Of a stretch of DNA of 64,000 bases, positions 26,612 to 34,561 are shown in pieces. The stretch covers positions 1-64,000 of the forward strand of contig NZ_VIGC02000026.1 of the NCBI RefSeq assembly GCF_006569185.2. Direction: 5' to 3'. The translations under genes and the position numbers were made by a program. How positions within the stretch are numbered: position 1 is the stretch's first letter; each line of letters opens with the position of its first letter. Under the pieces are notes generated by a model that was not told the origin of the DNA, searched no databases, and saw only the letters and a program-made list of their open reading frames with translations. The DNA comes from Litorilinea aerophila. GTDB taxonomy: Bacteria; Chloroflexota; Anaerolineae; Caldilineales; Caldilineaceae.

Positions 26612-27085
26612 ATGGGCAACAGCTACACCGGCCACTACGTGGCTACAGGCCACCGCTACGTCATCGTGGTGAGCCGCTGGAACGAATTCATCACCGCCAA
26701 GCTGCTGGAGGGCGCGCGGGACACCCTGGTGCGCCATGGGGTGGAGCCGGCTCAGATCGATGAAATCTGGGTGCCGGGCAGCTTCGAAATTCCGGCCGTG
26801 GCCCTCAAGGCGGTGCGCAGCGGCCGCTACGACGGGGTCATCTGCCTGGGCTGCCTGATCCGGGGTGGCACCATCCACTTTGACCTGATTGCGGCCGAGG
26901 TGGCCAAGGGGGTGGCCCAGGTGGGCCTGCAACAGGGCGACGTCCCTGTGACCTTCGGCGTCCTCACCACCGAGAACATCGAACAGGCCATCGAGCGGGC
27001 GGGGAGCAAGGCCGGCAACAAGGGGGCCGAGGCGGCCCTGGCCGCCATCGAGATGGTGAACCTGTACCGGGCGTTGGCGACCTGA
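26612..27085 (+). CDS. ribH: 6,7-dimethyl-8-ribityllumazine synthase
   Basis: 157 residues. Family motifs are [15 protein letters not shown], the substrate-binding [21 protein letters not shown] (binding of dihydroxybutanone phosphate, with a His in place to act as base) and [20 protein letters not shown] ending in [10 protein letters not shown]. It condenses the RibD-derived pyrimidine with the RibB product; subunits normally form pentamers or 60-mer shells. ATG 26612 follows GGGAGCC. Last gene of the riboflavin operon. Confidence 0.95.
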   Translation: MGNSYTGHYVATGHRYVIVVSRWNEFITAKLLEGARDTLVRHGVEPAQIDEIWVPGSFEIPAVALKAVRSGRYDGVICLGCLIRGGTIHFDLIAAEVAKGVAQVGLQQGDVPVTFGVLTTENIEQAIERAGSKAGNKGAEAALAAIEMVNLYRALAT

Positions 27086-27101
27086 GGGAAAAAAGCCCCC
27101 T

Positions 27102-27125
27102 GTCCGGCCAGGAGACCGGACCTAC
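27102..27125 (-). repeat. GTAG-bordered hairpin element
   Basis: On the minus strand GTAG is followed by the hairpin GTCCGGTCTCCTGGCCGGAC. The second tandem copy (27234-27257) has GCAG at the border. Confidence 0.65.
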
Positions 27126-27192
27126 GACGGGATGTGAACCCGCCTATGCACCCGCCGCTCTCCACCTGGGACACGGCGACGGACGACGGGGC

Positions 27193-27216
27193 GTAGGTCA
27201 CCCATCCTTGCGTGAC
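27193..27216 (+). repeat. GTAG-bordered hairpin element
   Basis: GTAG followed by GTCACCCATCCTTGCGTGAC; one mismatch in the stem. An identical copy lies at 27324-27347 in the second tandem repeat. Confidence 0.65.
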
Positions 27217-27392
27217 AGCGGGGCAGGGCCCCTGTCCGGCCAGGAGACCGGACCTGCGACGGGATGTGAACCCGCCCATGCACCCGCCGCCCTCCCCCGG
27301 GATACGGCGGCGGACGACAGGACGTAGGTCACCCATCCTTGCGTGACAGCGGGGCAGGGCCCTTCCATGGTTAATGGAATGGGACCGACATC

Positions 27393-29558
27393 GGTTCACC
27401 CCCACGCGTGTGGGGAATACGTGTCCTGCATGTACTGAAGCATCTGCTCAATCGGTTCACCCCCACGCGTGTGGGGAATACGTGCCGTTCAGCCAGGCCG
27501 TGGCAGCCTTTTTCGGTTCACCCCCACGCGTGTGGGGAATGCGTCATTGTGGAACGTGCGTTCGCTAACCTGGATGGTTCACCCCCACGCGTGTGGGGAA
27601 TGCGTATCCTGCATGTACTGGAGCACCTGCTCAATCGGTTCACCCCCACGCGTGTGGGGAATGCGGTGAGGGGCCGGGAGAGATCGGGGCCGGTGCTGGT
27701 TCACCCCCACGCGTGTGGGGAATGCATGCGCTTCCAGGGCCATGCGCCGCAGCTCCGCGGTTCACCCCCACGCGTGTGGGGAATGCATCAACAAATGGAA
27801 CCGAATGGCCCGGGAATTCGGTTCACCCCCACGCGTGTGGGGAATGCAAGCGCGCCAGTGGCTGCCACAATTGCGCCTGCTGGTTCACCCCCACGCGTGT
27901 GGGGAATACTGGCCCGCACCGCGCCATTGCGATGCAGGCCACGGTTCACCCCCACGCGTGTGGGGAATGCGTCCCGGCTCCGTCGCATGGAGCCGAATGC
28001 GACGGTTCACCCCCACGCGTGTGGGGAATGCCCTGTTTGTGTTTCTTCGCCACGCCGACGCCGCGGTTCACCCCCACGCGTGTGGGGAATGCTCTCAATA
28101 TCGATCCTGCTGCGCGCCTATCGCCGGTTCACCCCCACGCGTGTGGGGAATACATAACTGCGCTTATGTTGTAGATTGTAGCACACGGTTCACCCCCACG
28201 CGTGTGGGGAATACCAAGGCCACCAACGTGGAGGGCGAGACGGACGCGGTTCACCCCCACGCGTGTGGGGAATACTTGTAACGGCGTCGCGCTGCCAAAT
28301 CTAGCCCCGGTTCACCCCCACGCGTGTGGGGAATACCGGCACGTTTTTGACCAACAGAACGGTCCCTTCGGTTCACCCCCACGCGTGTGGGGAATACAAG
28401 GAGCTGTAGATGCCGAAGACCTACCTGGACGGTTCACCCCCACGCGTGTGGGGAATACATTTCTCGTCGTGGCTAAGCGAGAGCAGCCGCGGTTCACCCC
28501 CACGCGTGTGGGGAATACTGGAGATCATCAACCATGAGGAAGCCCAGCCGCGGTTCACCCCCACGCGTGTGGGGAATACTCGCCATCGAACCAGAATTGG
28601 TAGCGGTCCAACGGTTCACCCCCACGCGTGTGGGGAATACGTCAATTCGCCGGATGGGCCGCGGCACAACAGCGGTTCACCCCCACGCGTGTGGGGAATA
28701 CGCCTTCTCCGTGGTCTTCAGCTTCCCACGCACCGGTTCACCCCCACGCGTGTGGGGAATACTGAGTGAATGGACCCATTCCCTATTGCCTTGGCTTCGG
28801 TTCACCCCCACGCGTGTGGGGAATACTATCCGGCCGGGGGCGCCGCGGCAGCATCCGCGGTTCACCCCCACGCGTGTGGGGAATACGACTTCCAGCGCCT
28901 GGGCAATCTTGTGCGCCACGGTTCACCCCCACGCGTGTGGGGAATACGATCCCTGTGTCGGTGTCATACCAGCCCCCCAGCGGTTCACCCCCACGCGTGT
29001 GGGGAATACGACAAGGTGGTAGCATCTGACCTGGGGTACTTCGGTTCACCCCCACGCGTGTGGGGAATACGCCTTGCCCATGGCAGCCACCGTCGATACC
29101 GGCGGTTCACCCCCACGCGTGTGGGGAATACGACACCTCCGCCGTTTCCGGCGGCGACACCGCTGGTTCACCCCCACGCGTGTGGGGAATACGATACCGG
29201 CAACAAGAGGCCGCCGTCGCCTGTCGGTTCACCCCCACGCGTGTGGGGAATACGCGGATGCCGTTACCGCTGATGACCGGTATCTCGGTTCACCCCCACG
29301 CGTGTGGGGAATACGACACCTACGGCGAAATTATGAGCACTGGGGGCGGTTCACCCCCACGCGTGTGGGGAATACACCTTCACGTACTCCCTATCCCTTT
29401 CGGCCCGCGGTTCACCCCCACGCGTGTGGGGAATACCAGGTCATCGCAGAACTGAATTGGCGGGACATCGGTTCACCCCCACGCGTGTGGGGAATACTTG
29501 TTCTTGCGCCGCCTGTTTGCTTCCCGCCACGGTTCACCCCCACGCGTGTGGGGAATAC
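27393..29558 (-). CRISPR. Type I-E CRISPR array, 36 repeats and 35 spacers
   Basis: A 28-bp repeat, reading GGTTCACCCCCACG...GGGGAATAC on the plus strand, recurs 36 times with a usual period of 61 bp. Spacers are mostly 33 bp, with lengths of 32, 34 and one of 36 (28763-28798). On the minus strand the repeat has the form GTATTCCCC...GGGGGTGAACC, the usual I-E orientation with a GTGAACC(G) 5' handle, so the array is read leftward, as are the cas genes. Nine repeats between 27515 and 28092 end GAATGC instead of GAATAC, marking the left side as the old end. The right end stops one base before the cas2 stop codon. Confidence 0.98.
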
Positions 29559-29559
29559 T

Positions 29560-29853
29560 CTATTTGCGCGAGTTTTGCACAGGTTTCACGCACACCAATT
29601 GCAAACCTTCAAAATCCACGATGGCCCGCCGGGTGTCCCCGTAGGTCCGTATTGTAAACCGCTGCTCGTTGTTTGTCGACCACGCCTGCAGAATGCCCCC
29701 TGTGTCCCGACGCCGACAGCACTTCTCCCACAGGCGATCCCGCACCATGCCCGACACGTGCCCGATGAATACCCCCGGGTGGGGCTCGATGAGCCAGCGG
29801 CTCAGTTCACCCCGCAACGAGGCAGGCACCCGCTCAAGAATCATCACCACCAT
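29560..29853 (-). CDS. cas2: Cas2, type I-E
   Basis: 97 residues of the I-E Cas2 subtype: MVVMILERVPASLRGELSRW at the start, RDRLWEKC in the middle and IRTYGDTRRAIVDFEGLQLV near the end. It forms the spacer-integration complex with Cas1. Its start overlaps the cas1 stop by 20 bp. The stop TAG lies one base from the first CRISPR repeat, and the last nine residues (VKPVQNSRK) extend past the usual C-terminal strand, so the AT-richer gene end may double as leader DNA. Confidence 0.93.
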   Translation of the reverse strand: MVVMILERVPASLRGELSRWLIEPHPGVFIGHVSGMVRDRLWEKCCRRRDTGGILQAWSTNNEQRFTIRTYGDTRRAIVDFEGLQLVCVKPVQNSRK

Positions 29854-30796
29854 AGTTCACGCCCCCCGCCACGGTGTCGTCTTCCTCTTCCGGTGCCCAC
29901 AGCTCGCCCGGCAGGGCCGGGTCCGCATCCACATCCACGGTCAGATCTGCCTGCCCCCGGGTCATGGGCCGGGTCAGGTTTAACAACTGGTCGATGTCGT
30001 CTAAAATGCGCCCCAACAGCCGCTCCCGGTGAAAGAGATCCCGACAGGCATGGCGCACCCGAGTCTCCACCTGCATGGGCGATTCGGCCGTCAGCCGGAA
30101 GGCCAGGGGCACCGTCAGCCGGGTTTTGTACAGGTCGGCCACGTCGTAGACAAAGGAGAGCATCTTGCCCGTGTGGATGAAGCCCAGGCCGGGCGAGTAG
30201 CCGGCCGACACGATGGCCGCATGGCAGAGGCCGTTGAGGCAGGCGTTGGCCGCGGACAGGGCCCGGTTGATGGGGTCCGCCGCATACCAGCGCCCCCGGT
30301 CGTAGGCCCGCCCCATCCAGAAGACGCCATAGCGCCGGCTGGCCTCCGCGTAGGCCCGGCGCACCCGCGCCCCCTCCATGCCCCGGATCTGTTGCAGGGT
30401 CAGGGCAGGGTCCAGCTCTTCTTCAAAACGAAACTGATACATGCGACGGACGACTTCCAGCCGGCGGGCGGGGTCGCTCACCAGTTCCGCCTGGCGGATC
30501 AGGCGATACCCCTTGCGGGTCTCGCCCACCCCCTGGGCGTAGAAACGCACCCCTTCTTCGCCACACCAGTTGACCAGACAGCCGTTGTCCGCCAGCGTCT
30601 TGATGGCCTCGTGGGTGATGGAGGTGCCCGGCCCCAACATGAGCACGGCCAGGGAAGCCACCGGGATCAGGACCCGGCCCTCCTGGTTGATGAATTCCAC
30701 AGCCCGGGCCCGGCGGTCGATGCGGCCGTGCTCCAGGTACAGGTAGCTGAGCCCGTCCCGCAGTTTGGGCAGCTCGTGGAGATCTTGGATGCGCAT
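29834..30796 (-). CDS. cas1: Cas1, type I-E integrase
   Basis: 320 residues. The N-terminal domain starts MRIQDLHELPKLRDGLSYLY. The catalytic domain holds the metal ligands: Glu in IRGMEGARVRRAY, His in LGFIHTGKMLSFVYDVAD and the following Asp pair. As in other I-E Cas1 proteins the C-terminal tail is acidic and Pro-rich. It cuts and joins prespacers at the array. ATG 30796 follows AAAGGAA. The 276-bp gap upstream to cas6e holds hairpin repeats. Confidence 0.95.
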   Translation of the reverse strand: MRIQDLHELPKLRDGLSYLYLEHGRIDRRARAVEFINQEGRVLIPVASLAVLMLGPGTSITHEAIKTLADNGCLVNWCGEEGVRFYAQGVGETRKGYRLIRQAELVSDPARRLEVVRRMYQFRFEEELDPALTLQQIRGMEGARVRRAYAEASRRYGVFWMGRAYDRGRWYAADPINRALSAANACLNGLCHAAIVSAGYSPGLGFIHTGKMLSFVYDVADLYKTRLTVPLAFRLTAESPMQVETRVRHACRDLFHRERLLGRILDDIDQLLNLTRPMTRGQADLTVDVDADPALPGELWAPEEEDDTVAGGVNYGGDDS

Positions 30797-30927
30797 GGTT
30801 GTTCCTTTCTACTTCCGGATCATCAGCCTGGGTCTTCTGACCTGGGGGAGTTCGAAGTTCGACTTCCCGGTGTGTCCCATTTGGGGAAAAGGCATGTGCC
30901 CTGGCGACCGCGCCATCCACACCGCCG

Positions 30928-31013
30928 GTCCCGTTTCCATACGGGACAGCCCCCGTGCGGTTTGGACACCGCACCTACGTCACCGACAGCCGCCGGTCCC
31001 GTTTCCATGCGAG
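30928..31013. repeat. Hairpin repeat cluster between cas6e and cas1
   Basis: A GTCCCGT/ACGGGAC hairpin (30928-30947, bordered by GCCG) faces a GTAG-bordered GTGCGGT/ACCGCAC hairpin on the minus strand (30955-30978). A degenerate further copy follows to about 31013. No gene is seen in 30797-31072. Confidence 0.7.
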
Positions 31014-31072
31014 ACAACCCCTGTGCGGCCAGGAAGTCGAACTTCGAACGCAGCCCACAGTCGGGCCACCCC

Positions 31073-31720
31073 TCAGCGGGGCGGCGCCAGGGAGAGGAGG
31101 CCAAAGCCAAAGGCCTTGCCACTGCCGATGCCCTGGTGGACGGCCGCCAGGAAGCGCTCCGGCTCCAGCACCTTCAGCACCCCGTCGAAGCAGACGCTGA
31201 GGAACTTGAGCTGACGCCGGTGGTCATCGGTCCGCCGTTGGGCCGTGGGGATGGCCGTGAGCACCTGGAAGCCGTGCTGTTCCCCCTTGCGGTGGAGCCA
31301 GGCCAGTTGCTCCTCCGGCCGGTAGAGGCCCACCCGCTTGCCCTTGTCCGGGCCGGCCTGCTTTCCCAGGCGTTTGGTGGGGTTGGCCAGCAGCCGGAAG
31401 GCCAGCATCTGGCCGGGACGAAAGGCCAGCTCCACTTCCTTCACCCCGGGATTCACCTCCCCAGGGGGCAGCAGATCCGGCGGCAGCAGATACGACCCGG
31501 CGGCCAGGTGAGACCAGTCCGGCCCGGTCTGGGACTGGACCAGCAGGGTGGGCAGGCCGGTGCGCGGGTGGACGTCCAGGCGGAAGAGGACCCGCTCCCT
31601 GGTCTGGGAGAGATCCTCAGCGAAGGCCCGCAATACCGTCCGGTGCATCTCGTAGGGGTGGGCGATCTCCGCCTGCACCTGGCGGCTGCGGGGGTTGAGT
31701 ATCAGGCGTGAGAGATACAT
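31073..31720 (-). CDS. cas6e: Cas6e, crRNA-processing endoribonuclease
   Basis: 215 residues starting MYLSRLILNPRSRQVQAEIA. The early PYEMHRTVLRAF region holds the His expected in the active site, and the C-terminus has the Gly-rich GIGSGKAFGFGLLSL loop. It cuts the repeat transcript at the base of its hairpin and stays bound to the crRNA 3' end. ATG 31720 fits the family start; an upstream in-frame codon at 31753 would add 11 non-conserved residues. It is 36 bp after cas5e. Confidence 0.94.
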   Translation of the reverse strand: MYLSRLILNPRSRQVQAEIAHPYEMHRTVLRAFAEDLSQTRERVLFRLDVHPRTGLPTLLVQSQTGPDWSHLAAGSYLLPPDLLPPGEVNPGVKEVELAFRPGQMLAFRLLANPTKRLGKQAGPDKGKRVGLYRPEEQLAWLHRKGEQHGFQVLTAIPTAQRRTDDHRRQLKFLSVCFDGVLKVLEPERFLAAVHQGIGSGKAFGFGLLSLAPPR

Positions 31721-31756
31721 GGGCGTTCCTCCACGTTGAACAGGGTCGGCCATCGC

Positions 31757-32440
31757 CTAAGCCCGGTCTGTGTCCGGGGGTTCGGCGTCGTCCGGCCCGG
31801 CGGGCGGCGGGTCGATGAAGGTGACCCGCACCCGCCGGGGCGCGAAGCGACGCTGGGCGAAGGAGATGGGCTGATCGGGTCGCACTTCGCTACCGTTGGG
31901 ATCCTCCAACACCAGGCGCATCTGGGGCCGCTCTCCACGCCGGGGTGAAGCGAGCCGGGGGTACCGGGCCAGGGTCTCCAGCAAGTCTTCACCCGGCCGC
32001 AGGCCGTCGGCCAGCCAGGGAGGTCGACCGGGCACGAAGGCCTTGCGCCCCAGGTAGAGGGGCCAGTGGGGGTCCCGCAGGGCCTGGTGCAGGCGGCGCA
32101 GCAGGGCGTCATCTTCCCCTTCCAGCCCCACCAGGAAACAGGCGTCGGCCAGATAGTAGCGGGTGGAGAGCTCCGTCTCCTTGATGCCACCCTTGGCCCG
32201 GTAGACGTTCTGGGCGGTGTGGTAGTCAACGGCCAGCCGCCCCTCCCGGTCCACCCGCACACCCATGCGCAGCGCGGCCAGGTCCGCCACGGGCGCGATG
32301 CGGGGGCGCCCCAGCGCGGCGCAGAGCAGGCCCACCACTCCACTCTTGGAGGGTTCCAGGCCGGTGTCTCGCACGGTGAAGCGGCTCTGGACACCCCAGG
32401 ACTGCATGGGGCCGCAGAGACGCAGCAACAGCACGCTCAT
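31757..32440 (-). CDS. cas5e: Cas5e, Cascade subunit
   Basis: 227 residues. The start MSVLLLRLCGPMQSWGVQSR matches Cas5e/CasD, with SKSGVVGLLCAALGR and the Gly-rich PLYLGRKAFVPGRPP typical of the family. It caps the 5' handle of the crRNA in Cascade. It overlaps cas7e by 4 bp (ATGA), implying coupled translation. The C-terminal tail is Pro- and Asp-rich and probably disordered. Confidence 0.94.
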   Translation of the reverse strand: MSVLLLRLCGPMQSWGVQSRFTVRDTGLEPSKSGVVGLLCAALGRPRIAPVADLAALRMGVRVDREGRLAVDYHTAQNVYRAKGGIKETELSTRYYLADACFLVGLEGEDDALLRRLHQALRDPHWPLYLGRKAFVPGRPPWLADGLRPGEDLLETLARYPRLASPRRGERPQMRLVLEDPNGSEVRPDQPISFAQRRFAPRRVRVTFIDPPPAGPDDAEPPDTDRA

Positions 32441-33570
32441 GATGCCTCCTCGGCGGCGGGCAGCCCGGCCAGGACCCGCCCGATCCAGGCCTCCAGGTTG
32501 GGCGTGCGGTGTTGACCCAGGCCGTTGAGGGGCAGGTCGGGGTCCAGATCCAGCGCCGCCACCTGGCGGATGGTGTCGCCGCCGTAGACGGTGACCAGCC
32601 GATCCCAGTACTGCCCCAGGGCCTCCACCGACGGGGCCACGTAGCCGGTCCCGGCGCGGGGATAGACGGGGCGCTCGAAGGCGTTGGCCAGGTTCCAGCC
32701 CATGCCGTCCTCCCGGACCACGGCCAGGAGGAAGCTGGGCGGGTTGTGGGCGGCGAAGCTGTTCTGCTTGCCCGTGGGCACCGCGGCCACGGCCGCCCGC
32801 AGGAAGCCCTCCACCGTGCGCCGGGCCAGGGCCACATCGCCGTCCAGGTTCTTCAGGAGCTGTTCCCAGTCCAGGCGGGCGTAGCGGTAGAAGCAGGCGC
32901 TGTCGTAGCCGATGAAGCCCATCATGCCGGCGCCTGCGGTGTCGTCCGGGTTCAGCTCGTCCACCGCGGTGTAGAAGTCCATCTCCATGCTGACCCGATG
33001 GGTGGAGATGGCATGGGCCACCTGGCAGGCGGCGTCCAGGTTGAGGGAGGGATTACTGGCCAGCATGCGGCCGAAGAGGGCGATGTCCGGCGCGCTGGTG
33101 CGGCCTCGGAATGCCCTTTCCAGCTCTTTGGCCATCTCCTTGATAGCGCGGCTGCGCTCCTTGTCCGTCACCGCCATCAAGGCCTCCCATTGGGCCAGCA
33201 CCCCGTCCACCATCTGCTGCAGCTCTTCCGGGCTGATGAAGACCAGGACCTGGGTCTTGCCGCTCTTCTCCAGCTTGCTGAGGAGTTCACTCACCAGTTC
33301 GGCCAGCACCGGCTCCGCCTCTGCCGGCTGGGCCCGGTTCACGGGCCACATTTTCAGCATCTGCTCCACCAGCCGCTTGGTGCGCACGCCTTTGGGCGTG
33401 GCCACGGTCCGCTCGAAGACGGGCGCCTCCCGGATGGCCCGCTTGAGGCACTGGGAGGAGATGCGGGCCCGGCGCACGCCGCCGAATTCGCAGTCCTTGG
33501 GGCTGCCGGTGTCATCCCGGTTGAGGTTGGAGGGGACGAAGTTCTGGATCATGTGCAGTTCGATGAACAT
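32437..33570 (-). CDS. cas7e: Cas7e, Cascade backbone subunit
   Basis: 377 residues. MFIELHMIQNFVPSNLNRDD begins the protein, followed by GVRRARISSQCLKRAIRE, the conserved Cas7e start; ALFGRMLASNPSLNLDAACQ, VSMEMDFYTAVDEL and GFIGYDSACFYRY are further family blocks. Several copies coat the crRNA. ATG 33570 matches the conserved start and follows AAGGAGCAA. The gap to cse2 (33571-33871) is unusually long for a cas operon and carries TTTGCG-rich dispersed sequence. Confidence 0.95.
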   Translation of the reverse strand: MFIELHMIQNFVPSNLNRDDTGSPKDCEFGGVRRARISSQCLKRAIREAPVFERTVATPKGVRTKRLVEQMLKMWPVNRAQPAEAEPVLAELVSELLSKLEKSGKTQVLVFISPEELQQMVDGVLAQWEALMAVTDKERSRAIKEMAKELERAFRGRTSAPDIALFGRMLASNPSLNLDAACQVAHAISTHRVSMEMDFYTAVDELNPDDTAGAGMMGFIGYDSACFYRYARLDWEQLLKNLDGDVALARRTVEGFLRAAVAAVPTGKQNSFAAHNPPSFLLAVVREDGMGWNLANAFERPVYPRAGTGYVAPSVEALGQYWDRLVTVYGGDTIRQVAALDLDPDLPLNGLGQHRTPNLEAWIGRVLAGLPAAEEAS

Positions 33571-33699
33571 GGTTTGCTCCTTCCATTGGATTGGTTCTGC
33601 TGGACAAAAGATAACTTCGCTGAAGAAACCACAGCGCTCACAGATGAACGCAGGCACCACGAACGCTGTACACCCTGATGGACAAAAATCAGGGCGCAG

Positions 33700-33770
33700 A
33701 TGCATGCAGGCTTCCGCACGCAAATTTCTTTGCTTCTTTGCGCCCTGGCGTCTTTGCGTTGGATTTATAG
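33700..33770. repeat. CGCAAAG-type dispersed sequence in the cas operon
   Basis: TTTCTTTGCTTCTTTGCGCC and GGCGTCTTTGCGTTGG lie in the 301-bp gap between cse2 and cas7e. Related AACGCAAAGGCGCCAAG lies at 25252-25269, and a degenerate copy near 12595-12625. No gene is seen in the gap. Confidence 0.5.
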
Positions 33771-33871
33771 AGCAGATTTGGCCAGATTGCTCCCTGGGAA
33801 TTCTCCGCGCCCACTGCGGCATTGGGTTACGCAGCAGGATCAGCAGCAGGATCAAAGGTGATTGCCAAACG

Positions 33872-34387
33872 CTATTCTGCCTGTGTTTCCTGTTCTGCCG
33901 CCTCCGGCCGCCGCTGCCAGAAGGCCCGGGCCCAATTCCGCTGAACGTAGCCGGAGGGATGATCCCAGTAGCGGATATCGCGGAAGAGCGTATGCCAGTT
34001 CACGGGTACTTCCTTGCTGCGCAGGAAGCCCACGGCCTGGCGCAGGAAGACGGGCAGGTCTTCCCGGTGCGCGGCCAGGAGGGCGGTGAAGCGCCGTTCG
34101 ATGGCCGTGTCGTCGCCGTCGGGTGTGCGGGCGCGGGCGAAATGGTCACCCATGTTGCCGGTGCCGCCCGGCGCGGGGTGATAGGCGAAGAGGGCGGCCA
34201 CCAGGAAGTAGGCATCCTCCTGTTGGCGGGAGGCGCCTTCGGGCAGCCACGGCACCACGTAGGGGAACATGCTGTGGGCGGTGCCCGGGGCGCCCAGGCC
34301 GCGCCGCAGGGCGGCCAGCGCGCCCCGGTCCTCTTGATCCCGGAGGGATTCCAGGTAGGTGATGAATGGAACTTGGCCTTCGCTCAT
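33872..34387 (-). CDS. cse2: Cse2, Cascade small subunit
   Basis: 171 residues, mostly helical, as in Cse2/CasB. Family blocks include the acidic VPFITYLESL start, LRRGLGAPGTAHSMFPYVVP and a C-terminal IRYWDHPSGYVQRNWARAFW. Two copies stabilise the R-loop in Cascade. ATG 34387 follows AAGGAGAACC. The 170-bp gap upstream to cse1 is filled by GTAG hairpins. Confidence 0.93.
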   Translation of the reverse strand: MSEGQVPFITYLESLRDQEDRGALAALRRGLGAPGTAHSMFPYVVPWLPEGASRQQEDAYFLVAALFAYHPAPGGTGNMGDHFARARTPDGDDTAIERRFTALLAAHREDLPVFLRQAVGFLRSKEVPVNWHTLFRDIRYWDHPSGYVQRNWARAFWQRRPEAAEQETQAE

Positions 34388-34463
34388 GGGGTTCTCCTTT
34401 CTTCGAGCGACAGTCGAATGCCCGATTCCGCTTCCATGCGGGGTCATTCTTTACATCTCGTCC

Positions 34464-34561
34464 GTGCGGTTTGGAAACCGCACCGGCACCACCGTAGGTC
34501 CCGTTTCCATACGGGACACCTATGCCCGCCCACATCCGTGCGGTTTGGAAACCGCACCTAC
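34464..34561. repeat. Three GTAG-type hairpins between cse1 and cse2
   Basis: Perfect hairpins at 34464-34483 and 34538-34557 (both GTGCGGTTTGGAAACCGCAC) and at 34498-34517 (GTCCCGTTTCCATACGGGAC). GTAG borders the middle one on the plus strand (34494-34497) and the last one on the minus strand (34558-34561). The last border supplies the TAG stop codon of cse1. Confidence 0.85.

Larger units (their letters stand above)
27099..27361. repeat. Two tandem copies of a 131-132 bp repeat
   Basis: Copy one is 27099-27230, copy two 27231-27361; they are highly similar with scattered substitutions. Each copy has two GTAG-type hairpins (one per strand). It fills the gap between ribH and the far end of the CRISPR array. 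No gene is seen in it. Confidence 0.85.

Noticed and set aside
27374-29657. Several long frames with repeated FTPTRVGN or GSPPRVWG motifs
   Set aside because: They are translations of CRISPR repeats; the 61-bp period shows a CRISPR array, not repeat proteins.
30029-31711. 560-codon plus-strand frame across cas1 and cas6e
   Set aside because: Antisense shadow spanning two well-supported cas genes and a hairpin repeat cluster.
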